From Paenilisteria riparia FSL S10-1204 (lineage in GTDB: Bacteria > Bacillota > Bacilli > Lactobacillales > Listeriaceae), in the NCBI RefSeq assembly GCF_000525995.1, contig NZ_AODL01000010.1:21413-85412 (forward strand): a stretch of DNA of 64,000 nucleotides, written 5' to 3'. This document shows, piece by piece, positions 37,761 through 47,504 of this stretch. The notes below the pieces were generated by a model. It saw only the letters and a list, made by a program, of their open reading frames with translations. It was not told the origin of the DNA and searched no databases. The position numbers and the translations under genes were made by a program. Position 1 is the stretch's first letter. Each line of letters opens with the position of its first letter.

Positions 37761-39064
37761 ATCTTACTATTATAGAAACAGGCAGTCCGACGCTAAATAT
37801 TTTAGTGACTTGTTTATTTGTTATTTTACTTACGTATCCGATTTTAGGTGGATTCGCTTGGTTTATCGGTGCTTTTTGCTACACTTTTGTATTTAAACAT
37901 AAGCAACGAGAATGGATTGATATTCCGACTGAAATTGAGCCTTTTATTACAATTATGGTACCCGCACACAATGAAGAAGTTGTTATTGAAGATACAATCG
38001 AATATTTGATGAACCGGCTGAATTATACGAACTACGAAGTGTTAGTAACCGATGATGGTTCTACAGACAGTACACCAGAAATACTAGCACGACTAATGGA
38101 AAAATATAAAAACTTACGCGTTGTCCGGATTGAAAAAAATAAAGGCAAGGCGCATGCTTTTAATGTCGGCATCAATTTTGCAAAAGGAGAACTTATCTTG
38201 AGTAACGATGCTGACACAGTTCCCGAACCGGATGCGTTATGGAAATACGTCAATTACTTTATTCAAAAAGAATCCCGTAACATCGCGGCAATTACTTCTA
38301 ATATGGACGTGCAAAACCGCTCCACACTTGTCGGGAAATCGCAAACCGTTGAATTCTCAAGTATTGTTGGTATCATAAAACGAACGCAAACGAGTGTGTT
38401 TGGTACTATTTACGCGTATAGTGGCGCCAATACCATGTACCGTAAAGATGCCTTAATTGATGTCGGGATGTTCCGTCAAGACCGTGCCACAGAAGATATT
38501 AGCATTGCTTGGGACCATCAGTTTTCTGGCTGGCTTTCGATTTTTGCCGCAGATATCATTTTCTTCATGGAAGTTCCCGAAACGCTAAATATGCTTTACA
38601 AGCAACGTAAAAGATGGGCAAAAGGCGGAACAGAAGTGTGGCTAACGAATTTCCGTCGCGTCTTTTTACATCCATTTCAAAATCTTGGTCGAACCGCACT
38701 GTTTGTCGATCAAACGTTTAGTATTCTATGGACGTTCTTTTTCTGGATTTCGACGATTCTATTCTTAGGACGATTCCTGTATTTGTTATTTGCCGGAAGT
38801 ACGTCAGACATCCTCTTCATGCTTGCCGTTGCCTTCGTATTTGTCTGCTTCGAAATGTTAGCTGGAGCCTTGCAACTACTCGCTTCCTTAGTAATTGATG
38901 ACAGAGGACGCAAAATCAAATACTTTATGTTCGCCCCACTATACATGCTTTTTTACTGGATGATGAATGCTGTTACCATATTAATGACGTTCATTCCAGC
39001 GGTAAAAACAATACTAGGATTTGGAACTGGTGTCTGGGTTAGCCCAGAACGCCGCCAAAAATAA
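37757..39064 (+). CDS. Processive GT2 glycosyltransferase (PgaC/IcaA/HasA type)
   Basis: A 435-aa membrane glycosyltransferase: an N-terminal helix (about 10-45), a GT2 catalytic domain, and three or four C-terminal helices. Motifs are PAHNEEVVIE, VTDDGSTDS, SNDADTVPE, TEDISIAW and the processivity motif QRKRW. It polymerises and extrudes a beta-linked polymer, by family poly-GlcNAc-like; in Listeria the related Pss synthase makes a ManNAc/Gal exopolysaccharide. It overlaps the upstream partner by 4 bases. No deacetylase or cyclic-di-GMP protein is in this operon. A terminator follows. Confidence 0.85.
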   Translation: MNLTIIETGSPTLNILVTCLFVILLTYPILGGFAWFIGAFCYTFVFKHKQREWIDIPTEIEPFITIMVPAHNEEVVIEDTIEYLMNRLNYTNYEVLVTDDGSTDSTPEILARLMEKYKNLRVVRIEKNKGKAHAFNVGINFAKGELILSNDADTVPEPDALWKYVNYFIQKESRNIAAITSNMDVQNRSTLVGKSQTVEFSSIVGIIKRTQTSVFGTIYAYSGANTMYRKDALIDVGMFRQDRATEDISIAWDHQFSGWLSIFAADIIFFMEVPETLNMLYKQRKRWAKGGTEVWLTNFRRVFLHPFQNLGRTALFVDQTFSILWTFFFWISTILFLGRFLYLLFAGSTSDILFMLAVAFVFVCFEMLAGALQLLASLVIDDRGRKIKYFMFAPLYMLFYWMMNAVTILMTFIPAVKTILGFGTGVWVSPERRQK

Positions 39065-39065
39065 C

Positions 39066-39110
39066 AAAAAAGCCGAGATGTGTCTTCATTGAACGCAATC
39101 TCGGTTTTTT
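39066..39110 (+). terminator. rho-independent terminator of the GT2 operon
   Basis: AAAAAAGCCGAGAT...ATCTCGGTTTTTT: stem CCGAGAT (39073-39079) with ATCTCGG (39098-39104), then T6. Confidence 0.88.
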
Positions 39111-39188
39111 ATGTAAATAATATTACCTTTACGGGTTTCGCCAATATGTATCAGGGTATAGTTTTTTTAGAGAAGAGGAGGGGGATTT

Positions 39189-42100
39189 ATGAAGAAAATT
39201 TTATTTATGACGCTTATTAGCTTTCTCGTTTTGCAGATGGTAGCACCTTACATATCAAAAGCGGTAGACACTGAAAATAGTGGTGCAAAAGACGCGTTGA
39301 CACTATCGAAAATGGAGCAAGTATCTGGAGAACAAGCAAATACCTATGATTTCACAATTCATGGTCACATCACTAACACCGAAGCAACAGAAGTAACAAA
39401 GCATATCGACGTATCTGAAAACGTCACATTGTCTGTTAAAAAAGATGGTCAAATTTTGGACGCTCAGAACAAACAGATTGCTACATACCAGATAGCGGAC
39501 AATACCATTCAAATAAAGCTACCAGCCAAAACCGATACAGATATCACATTTACCGTGACAACCAAATATAAAGAAGCGCAACCAACGAAAGAAAAAGACA
39601 CAGTCACATTCACGACAGAAACGAGCAATTTACAAGATGAAGTAACGCTAACCAAAACCCCTGAAAAACAGCAGCCCGAAACGCAAGAACCTGCCGAACA
39701 GCCAAAAGACAATGTAACTAAGCAAGAACCAAAAGCAAATACAAAAGAAACAAAGAAACCAACGGAAAAACCAGCCATACAATCAAAAGAAGCGACACAG
39801 AATAAACTAGCAGCTGACGAACCACAAGATGTTAAAGATATTTTTGCTTCGTTAGGCTATTCAGATGAAGACGCTACGATTTTGACTGGCATGGACATCA
39901 CCTATTTTGATCCAGACGGCAATCCAGTAGATAATCCTGAAATAAATGATACAGTGCACTTTGCTTTCACTTGGGCGATTCCAGATGACGTTGGTGCAGA
40001 AATTAACGCAGGAGATTACTACCGCTTTGAAATGCCAGATACGATTAAAATTGTACAAAACCAAGACATCTCACTTGGCGAATATGGTACTGTAGAAGTC
40101 CGCACAGACGGTACCGTGACCTTCGTCTTCACAGATGCCGTTCACGAACATTCCAATGTGCACGGAACGGTCGAATTTGACACGCAACTAAATGAAGACG
40201 AAATCGACGGACCTGGCGATATCACTATCAAAATCCCATTTGAAGACAACTTACCAGAAATTGATGTCAATGTTAAACCAACCGTTGATTCCACAATTGA
40301 TAAAAGTGGTTACTTTGACAAAGAAGTAAACCCGGACTACGTTAATTGGCAAGTAGACATTAATAAAGCGCTAGACACGATTGATACAGCACGCGTCAAT
40401 GAAAATTTCCCACCAGGTTTGACATATCAATCTGTAAAAGTTTACAAAGTCCAAGTCGATTTAAAAGGCGAAGTATATGATGATAGCGAAGAGCTAGTCA
40501 CATCTGGCTACACAGTCGATGCAAACGGCAATGTCACATTCACCACCCCAATATCTGATGCTTACCGTCTAAAATACGTGACAAAAATTGATGATGACGT
40601 TAAACCAGAAAAAGGTGGCAATGTAGCATTCGAGAACAGCGCTACGTTAGTTGCAGATGGCACCGAGCTACCCGCAAAAGCATCTGTCACTGCCTATTAC
40701 GGTAAACTTCTAACAAAACAAGCAACCAACTATAATCCAAGTGACCAAACCTACCAATGGAGCGTGAAATACAATTACGGCGAAAAAGAAATCGCTACAA
40801 ATGATGCCCTTATTCACGATACATTTGGAAACAGTCAAATGCAGCTCGTTGATGGCTCCGTCCAACTATATAAAGTAACCTTTGCCCCAGATGGCACAGA
40901 AATACAAGGTGATCCGCTTGTAGAAGGCGTAGATTACGAAATTGTTCCAACAGCGACTGGATTTGACATTCAATTTTTACATCCCATTGACTACGCTGTT
41001 AAAATCACCTACAAAACCTCCATGGACGGCATTGTGGACTCTAATTTGACGATTAATAATACCGTGACAACTGATTCCGGTGAAAGCAGTGACTCATCCG
41101 GTGGCGTCGAACAACAAAATGTCATCAAAAATATTGCTAATGTCGATTATGATACCAAAGAAGTAACATGGAAAGTCGATATTAATCAGAACCGCTACGA
41201 AATGATAAACTGGCAAATGACAGACCAACTAAGCCCAGGCCTCACATTCCAAACAGGTAGTTTTGTTATGAAAGATATGGTAGACGGCAATACACTTGTC
41301 GAAAACCAAGATTACACGTTAACATACGATGAAGCAAACAATCGTTTTACAGTAGCGTTTATAGGCACTTACGCAAGAACCGATCATAATTTCCAAATCA
41401 CCTACGTAACAGACTTTAATACGAGCGTGGATGGTGTAGACGATCCTGATAGAACGTTCCCGAATACCGCGACAACTACTTGGAGAGATGGATCTGATCA
41501 AGACCACTCCAGCAGTGACGGCGCTACATTCGACCCTAGCGACGCAGCCAAATATGATGGCTTTAAAAGCGGCAGTTACAATGCAACGACTTCCCGCATC
41601 ACCTGGACAATCGGCATCAACTACGATGTCGGCGAACTCAAAAATGCCCAAGTTTCTGATCCAATCCAAGGAAATCAGCAATACGTTGACAACTCCGTTA
41701 AAATTTATCACTACACCGTAGAACCAGACGGCACAGTCGTCAAGGGCGCGGAAGTAGACAATTACGGCGATTTTGTCATTGACGAACCATCCGAAGCAAA
41801 CAACGAAACATTGACAGTGCGCTTTCCAAACGATGAATCAGCAGCCTATTTAGTCGAATTTAAAACATCCTTAGCAGGCCAAATCGTGATGCCAACCTAC
41901 GATAACGACGCAGTATTTAGCAATGACACTTACCCCGAACACCATTTGACAGCCGAAGTCTCTGTCGCTAACGGAGGCGATTTTGTCACAAAGAATGGTT
42001 ATCAAGATGAGAATGGTTTTGTACACTGGTCCGTCACAGTCAACCCAAGTCAGTCGACAATGAACGATGTCGTAGTCACAGACACACCATCATCCAACCA

Positions 42101-43856
42101 AGTCATTGATCCTAACTCCATCGTTGTTTATCGCACAGTCGTAAAACCAGATGGCACAATCGTTAAAAGCCCCTATTTACCGCTAAAAGAAGGCACGGAC
42201 TACACTGTAACAATAGAATCCGATCCCGTCACTGGCCAGCAAGAAATGAAAGTCGCATTCCTGCACCAAATCGATTCTTCCTACATTATTGAATACCGCG
42301 CTTTCGTATTTATAAAAGACGAACCAAACCAAAAAGTAACAAATAGCGCCACTGTCTCCGGAAACAACGAAGTCACAATCAACGACGGCGATAATTCTAG
42401 TGTAGACATTGTCGTTCTAAATGGCTCCGGCACAGCAGTTGGCGAGGCCGGAAGTATCACCTTTGAAAAAGTAAACGCTCAAGGACAGCCATTAACAGGC
42501 GCCCAGTTCCAACTTTGGGATAAAAATAAAGCCCTCGTTTTAAGAGAAGGAACAGTGGATGCTACTGGAGAATTGGTATTTGGCAACCTACCGTATGGTG
42601 ACTACATCCTCCAAGAAGTCAAAGCACCCGCAGGCTATACAATCAGTGACGAACTGGCAACAGGTAAAACAGTAACCGTTGACGCAAACACCTCTGCAGC
42701 AGATGCGACGCCAATAGAAATTGTTAACACACCAAATAAAGTCACCCTAGAAAAAGAAGGACCAAACAGTGAAGTACTAGCAGGTGCTCAGTTCCAACTC
42801 GAACAACAATTAAATAACGAGTGGATACCAGTCGAGACAGATCCCCTAATCACAGATGCCACTGGTAAACTAGAAATTGACGGCTTGTTGCCAGGCAGCT
42901 ATCGTCTCATCGAAACGGTTGCCCCGTCAGGCTATATCGTTGACACAACACCAATACCATTTGACATCACAACCAATGACGCAGGCCAAATTCCAGACGT
43001 TGCACTAGACCCATTCATCAACTACCAAGGAAGCATAGAAGCCATCAAACAAGACGACACAGGCAAAAGCCTAGCAGGAGCAATTTTTGAAGTAAAAGAC
43101 CAAAATCAAATCGTCGTTAAACGCGTCGTATCCGGAAGAGACGGGCATATAGAAGTAGCCAATCTAGCTCCCGGAGACTATCAACTAGTAGAACTAAGAG
43201 CACCACGCGGCTACATTAAAAATACGGCTCCCGTTCCATTCACCATTCCAGAACAACAAGCAGGAAAGCCAGAAACCATTCAATTAGGAGCCCTTATCAA
43301 TTACCAAGGCAGTGTCCAACTAACCAAGAAAGACCCAAACAATAACACACTAGCAGGTGCCAAATACGCATTATACCAAGCAGATGGCACACTTGTAGAC
43401 GACCAACTCACAACAGACAAAGCCGGGATCATCAAAAAAGACCATCTAGCTCCAGGTAGCTACTACTTCCAAGAAACAAAAGCACCACAAGGTTACCTGT
43501 TAAACAAAGCAAAAATCCCATTCGAAATCACAGCCGAAAACAACGACAAACCAGCAATTATCCAATTAGAAGCTGTAAACAAGCCAATGGACAATAATCC
43601 GCCAACCCCACCAACTCCACCAGTTCCTCCGACCCCAACGGATCACGGACAAAACGGTGGTCAAGGAAGTAATAGTGGAACTGGCACCAACCATAGCAAC
43701 CTGACATCCAATCAAGCAGTAATCGACACACAACAAGCCAACACACTACCAGAAACTGGCGATACAAATACGAGCTTGTGGTGGATTATCATTGGCCTCA
43801 TCTGCATCGGACTTGGCGGAAGATGGCTATTCAAGCAAACGAAGAAAGCCGACTAG
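39189..43856 (+). CDS. LPETG-anchored MSCRAMM-like adhesin with SpaA/Cna-B repeats
   Basis: A 1555-aa protein with AGAGGAGGGGG upstream. A signal peptide (about 1-25) is followed by a Glu/Lys/Pro-rich linker (about 155-205), then several collagen-binding-type adhesive modules recurring as YVNWQVDINK, YQWSVKYNYG, VTWKVDINQN, ITWTIGINYD and VHWSVTVNPS. Four SpaA/Cna-B prealbumin-like domains come next (ITFEKVN...PLTGAQF; ILQEVKAPAGYTI; ETVAPSGYI; ELRAPRGYI; ETKAPQGYLL). A proline-rich stalk precedes the sorting signal LPETG (1520-1524), a helix and an RWLFKQTKKAD tail. Sortase A should link it to peptidoglycan. It is the only surface protein here with a classic anchor. Confidence 0.92.
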   Translation: MKKILFMTLISFLVLQMVAPYISKAVDTENSGAKDALTLSKMEQVSGEQANTYDFTIHGHITNTEATEVTKHIDVSENVTLSVKKDGQILDAQNKQIATYQIADNTIQIKLPAKTDTDITFTVTTKYKEAQPTKEKDTVTFTTETSNLQDEVTLTKTPEKQQPETQEPAEQPKDNVTKQEPKANTKETKKPTEKPAIQSKEATQNKLAADEPQDVKDIFASLGYSDEDATILTGMDITYFDPDGNPVDNPEINDTVHFAFTWAIPDDVGAEINAGDYYRFEMPDTIKIVQNQDISLGEYGTVEVRTDGTVTFVFTDAVHEHSNVHGTVEFDTQLNEDEIDGPGDITIKIPFEDNLPEIDVNVKPTVDSTIDKSGYFDKEVNPDYVNWQVDINKALDTIDTARVNENFPPGLTYQSVKVYKVQVDLKGEVYDDSEELVTSGYTVDANGNVTFTTPISDAYRLKYVTKIDDDVKPEKGGNVAFENSATLVADGTELPAKASVTAYYGKLLTKQATNYNPSDQTYQWSVKYNYGEKEIATNDALIHDTFGNSQMQLVDGSVQLYKVTFAPDGTEIQGDPLVEGVDYEIVPTATGFDIQFLHPIDYAVKITYKTSMDGIVDSNLTINNTVTTDSGESSDSSGGVEQQNVIKNIANVDYDTKEVTWKVDINQNRYEMINWQMTDQLSPGLTFQTGSFVMKDMVDGNTLVENQDYTLTYDEANNRFTVAFIGTYARTDHNFQITYVTDFNTSVDGVDDPDRTFPNTATTTWRDGSDQDHSSSDGATFDPSDAAKYDGFKSGSYNATTSRITWTIGINYDVGELKNAQVSDPIQGNQQYVDNSVKIYHYTVEPDGTVVKGAEVDNYGDFVIDEPSEANNETLTVRFPNDESAAYLVEFKTSLAGQIVMPTYDNDAVFSNDTYPEHHLTAEVSVANGGDFVTKNGYQDENGFVHWSVTVNPSQSTMNDVVVTDTPSSNQVIDPNSIVVYRTVVKPDGTIVKSPYLPLKEGTDYTVTIESDPVTGQQEMKVAFLHQIDSSYIIEYRAFVFIKDEPNQKVTNSATVSGNNEVTINDGDNSSVDIVVLNGSGTAVGEAGSITFEKVNAQGQPLTGAQFQLWDKNKALVLREGTVDATGELVFGNLPYGDYILQEVKAPAGYTISDELATGKTVTVDANTSAADATPIEIVNTPNKVTLEKEGPNSEVLAGAQFQLEQQLNNEWIPVETDPLITDATGKLEIDGLLPGSYRLIETVAPSGYIVDTTPIPFDITTNDAGQIPDVALDPFINYQGSIEAIKQDDTGKSLAGAIFEVKDQNQIVVKRVVSGRDGHIEVANLAPGDYQLVELRAPRGYIKNTAPVPFTIPEQQAGKPETIQLGALINYQGSVQLTKKDPNNNTLAGAKYALYQADGTLVDDQLTTDKAGIIKKDHLAPGSYYFQETKAPQGYLLNKAKIPFEITAENNDKPAIIQLEAVNKPMDNNPPTPPTPPVPPTPTDHGQNGGQGSNSGTGTNHSNLTSNQAVIDTQQANTLPETGDTNTSLWWIIIGLICIGLGGRWLFKQTKKAD

Positions 43857-44881
43857 TAACAAGGCGAAGAGACCAACACGTAGAAAGGTATCCTTTTCTA
43901 TGCGCTGGTCTTTTTTTTCTATGTATCAAAACAGACTATTTGGTAAAAAATGCGCAGCTACGGCAATAAACGCCAATCTAATCCAATATGTCACAGATTT
44001 GTAAAAAAAAAACTGGAAAGGTGCATAAAAGGCGCCCATCAAAAAGAAAATCCTAGTGTATACTTAGTGACACATTCTTTAAGTTTGACTCAAATAATTA
44101 TTGTCTGACGTTTTGTTTTTCCAAAAAATTAGTCATAACAATAACAGCACACGATGGAAAAGAATGTGGCAGTCAAGTTTTGTTTAGTTAATAAGAGGAA
44201 AGGAGAACGTACGTATCAATCTAGCCATTATAGAAATAACGATAAGCATTCCATTAGCTACAGTTATTTCTTAATGCAATGTATGTCTAGTAGCAAAAAA
44301 GCTCCAACTTATCAATTATAGAAAAAGCATTATCAAAAATTTCCTCTTTTAATAATGCGATCCTCTTAGTAAAAAATGACAAGTTTTTCCGAAGGAAATA
44401 TATACCGTTTTGAAAACTAAGGTAGGAGAACCAATGCTTGCTAACATGAGAAGCGGCACTCCCATTTTTTGCGCTTAACAAAATATACAAAATAAACCCA
44501 GATTAATGTGTAAAAAACACACAGTTTTATCAAAAAAGTAGTATATACTATGACTTGTCATTCCGGTTTTCGATGAATAACAAAGAAAATGACACAGAGG
44601 TATAGACATCATATCAACGAAAGCAATAGGCTAGCAGATATACTTCTACCATTTAATTTGTAAAGTAATAAAGCATTTCCTTTTTGTTGGAATAAATATA
44701 CTTTTAAGATTAATCAATTATTTTATTGATGCCACAACATAATCGAAAAAAGTGTTATCTATTCTACTCAAAGCCTTGCGATATTACAGGGGAATCGAAG
44801 CACTATGGATAGAGAGGAATGAAAAATAACCAAATGAGGACTTTATCCATTCAAACACACAAAAAAAGGAGAACATAAAAC
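43857..44881. other. 1-kb intergenic region before adhesin C
   Basis: After the terminator I find no gene that I can support. It holds TGTATACTTAG (44057-44067), identical to the string upstream of the locus 1 lipoprotein. AGGAAAGGAGAACG (from about 44198) resembles a ribosome binding site with no start codon after it, perhaps a decayed gene. The palindrome AGTATATACT lies near 44538-44550. A tiny frame MDREE ends shortly before adhesin C. A long 5' leader is possible. Confidence 0.45.
43867..43918 (+). terminator. rho-independent terminator of the LPETG adhesin
   Basis: AAGAGACCA (43867-43875) pairs with TGGTCTTTT (from 43906), with inner TAGAAA/TTTCTA pairing and T8. Confidence 0.82.
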
Positions 44882-47392
44882 ATGAAAAACAAACTAATGA
44901 AGAAAGTGGCAGTAGGGGCACTAACAACAGCCGTTGTAGCAAGCCAATTAGCAACAACAATCCCTTACAACGTATTCGCAGCAGAAACAGCACCACAAAC
45001 ACAAGCAACACAAGCAACCGCAACTCAGTATTATACAACCATAGGTGGATTGGACGGTCGCCAAATTTCCATTATACATCCAGACTCTACAACGATTTCA
45101 GGCTATGTACAACCAGGCGAAACAATAGAATTCTATAGTGATGACTACTCGGGTGCAGAGGTAGTAGGCTCGCCATCATTTAAAGTATCGGCAGTAGGGA
45201 ATAGCACAACAGGTGCCTTCTCGGTAAACATCCCTAAAATACCAGAAAATGCTGTAGTCAATGTAGAAATGAGTAATCGACCAAAGAACGGTCTTAAACT
45301 ACGCTCTGTAACAGCCAGTGATGGGGTTTATCATTTCGGCGGTACTACAATTGACCCGCTAACAACAAATTCAACAACAATATCTGGTATTGTAACACCA
45401 TTTGGCGGCGCGTGGATTACATTGGCAGACGGATCATCTTTACAAGCATACTCAGGTGCGGACGGCAGATATTCGGCAACGATTCCGAAACAGCCAGCAG
45501 GAGCAGTAATTGAGGTGGATAACTTCTACAATCCAATGCATAATGACAAGTATGATAATGGTTCTGAATCATTAGATGTAAAAACTACTGTAATAGCACC
45601 AGACACAACAAAACCAGTGATCACAGCAAGCAACAAAACCCTAACAGTAGGCGACAGCTTTGATCCAAAAGCAGGCGTAACAGCAAGCGATGACACAGAC
45701 GGTAACATCACCAACAAAATTGCTGTAACAAGCAACAACGTAGACACATCGAAAGCCGGCACATACAGCGTAACATACTATGTTACGGACGCAGCAGGCA
45801 ACGTAGGCACAAAAACAATCACAGTAACAGTAAACGAAGCCCCAGACACAATCAAACCAGTGATCACAGCAAGCAACAAAACCCTAACAGTAGGCGACAG
45901 CTTTGATCCAAAAGCAGGCGTAACAGCAAGCGACAACAAAGATGGCAACATTACAAGCAAAATTGCTGTAACAAGCAACAACGTAGACACATCGAAAGCC
46001 GGCACATACAGCGTAACATACTCTGTTAGCGATGCCGCAGGCAACGTAGGCACAAAAACAATCACAGTAACAGTCAATGATGCACCAACATCTGGAACAA
46101 TCACAGCAAACGACTTCACTATCGGTAAAGACGGTTACATCAAAGGCGCTATCACAGGCGATGTAGCAAGCATCAAAATGATCATCAACGGTAAAGTATA
46201 CAGCCCAAGAAACGTACAAAGCCCAAGCAACTACCAATACTATGTCGCTGGTCAAATTACATCTGTCAACGATGCCGTAACTATCGTTGCGTATGACAAA
46301 AATGGCAAAGAACTAGACCGCGCAAACGTGAACGTGAACAATAACCAAGCAGAAGTAGGAACTATCACAGCGAAAACATTCACCATTGGTCAAGACGGTT
46401 ATGTACAAGGTAGCTACACAGGGAAAGCAGCCAAAGTAGGCCTACTTGTAAACGGTAAAGAACTAAACAACATCTCTATCTCAGGTGGAAGCTACCGTTA
46501 CTACGCAGGTCGTTACATCACATCTGCGAACGACGACGTATACGCTGTACTTTACGATGCAGACGGTCTTGAAATGGCACGCGTTAAAGTAAACGTACAA
46601 AAAGCAGCAGACAACACATCAGGAACAGTTACAGCTAAAGATTTCACAATCGGCGATGGCGACAGCTATGTACGCGGAACGATTTCAGGCGATGTAGCGA
46701 AAGTAAGCACAATCATCAATGGTAAAGAAGGTTCACGCATTTCTGTATCTGGCGTTAACTACCAATACTATGTAGGTAGCAAAATCGCTTCTCTTAACGA
46801 CAACGTAACTGTAGTAGCTTACGATGCCCAAGGAAAAGAACTAGACCGCACAACAGTTAACGTGAAAAAAGCAGAAGTACCAACAGCAGGAACAATCACA
46901 GCTCAAGATTACCTTGTAGGTGGTTATGACAAATACATCTATGGAACAACAACAGGCGACGCAGTAGTCGTGAAAATGATGGTGAACGGTGCATTAGTAC
47001 CAGCACAACGTGCCGTAGACGCTGACGGTTCATACAAATATTATGCAGGCGATAAAATTACATCTATTAACGATGTCGTAACAATGATTACGTATGATGC
47101 CAAAGGCAAAGAACTAGACCGCACTGACGTAAAATTAACGCAAACAGCAGGCACATTAGCAATCAACCCATATACACTAGGCGACAGCTACCTAACAGGA
47201 ACAGCAACAGGTGACGTAGCGAAAGTCCAACTACTAGTAGACGGTGTTGCAAAATCAACAGCATTTGTAAAAGATGGCGCATTCTCTTACTATGCGAAGA
47301 GCACGATTACATCTAAAACAGGTAACTATGTATTAGTAGGTTTAGACGGTACAGGTAGAGAACTAACACGTCAAACAGTTACTGTACAATAA
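44882..47392 (+). CDS. Adhesin C: secreted Ig-repeat protein, no wall anchor
   Basis: An 836-aa protein with AAAGGAGAACATAAAAC upstream. The signal peptide ends at about residue 34 (YNVFAAE). An N-terminal region with two Big_6-like halves (TTISGYVQPGE..., NSTTISGIVTPFGGA) precedes two DUF5011-type Ig units (KPVITASNKTLTVGDSFDPK...GTYSVTY), then five Big_15-type repeats (GTITANDFTIGKDGYIKG...). It ends RQTVTVQ with no LPXTG or other anchor. The Big_15-type tail is the same family as in adhesins A and B, although diverged. It pairs with the tandem copy adhesin D. Confidence 0.87.
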   Translation: MKNKLMKKVAVGALTTAVVASQLATTIPYNVFAAETAPQTQATQATATQYYTTIGGLDGRQISIIHPDSTTISGYVQPGETIEFYSDDYSGAEVVGSPSFKVSAVGNSTTGAFSVNIPKIPENAVVNVEMSNRPKNGLKLRSVTASDGVYHFGGTTIDPLTTNSTTISGIVTPFGGAWITLADGSSLQAYSGADGRYSATIPKQPAGAVIEVDNFYNPMHNDKYDNGSESLDVKTTVIAPDTTKPVITASNKTLTVGDSFDPKAGVTASDDTDGNITNKIAVTSNNVDTSKAGTYSVTYYVTDAAGNVGTKTITVTVNEAPDTIKPVITASNKTLTVGDSFDPKAGVTASDNKDGNITSKIAVTSNNVDTSKAGTYSVTYSVSDAAGNVGTKTITVTVNDAPTSGTITANDFTIGKDGYIKGAITGDVASIKMIINGKVYSPRNVQSPSNYQYYVAGQITSVNDAVTIVAYDKNGKELDRANVNVNNNQAEVGTITAKTFTIGQDGYVQGSYTGKAAKVGLLVNGKELNNISISGGSYRYYAGRYITSANDDVYAVLYDADGLEMARVKVNVQKAADNTSGTVTAKDFTIGDGDSYVRGTISGDVAKVSTIINGKEGSRISVSGVNYQYYVGSKIASLNDNVTVVAYDAQGKELDRTTVNVKKAEVPTAGTITAQDYLVGGYDKYIYGTTTGDAVVVKMMVNGALVPAQRAVDADGSYKYYAGDKITSINDVVTMITYDAKGKELDRTDVKLTQTAGTLAINPYTLGDSYLTGTATGDVAKVQLLVDGVAKSTAFVKDGAFSYYAKSTITSKTGNYVLVGLDGTGRELTRQTVTVQ
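45845..47392 (+). repeat. 1.55-kb tandem repeat, copy 1 (3' part of adhesin C)
   Basis: Matches 48941-50488 at a constant offset of 3096 bases, with no net indel. It covers one DUF5011 unit and all five Big_15-type repeats. Confidence 0.9.
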
Positions 47393-47445
47393 TCTACCCG
47401 CAATCAAAAGGCAAATAGAACAATAAAGAGACAAAAAATGTTAGA

Positions 47446-47479
47446 GAAGTGTTAGCGCTTCTGCGCTAACACTTCCTTT
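47446..47479 (+). terminator. hairpin between adhesins C and D
   Basis: GAAGTGTTAGCGC (47446-47458) and GCGCTAACACTTC (47463-47475) pair perfectly around TTCT, with a short pyrimidine tail CTTTC. Confidence 0.75.
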
Positions 47480-47504
47480 CATACATTAAAGGAGAGCATA
47501 AAAC

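Noticed and set aside
44287..44490. Minus-strand frame of 67 codons in the gap before adhesin C
   Set aside because: There is no ribosome binding site, no recognisable domain, and no relation to neighbouring families. Likely chance.
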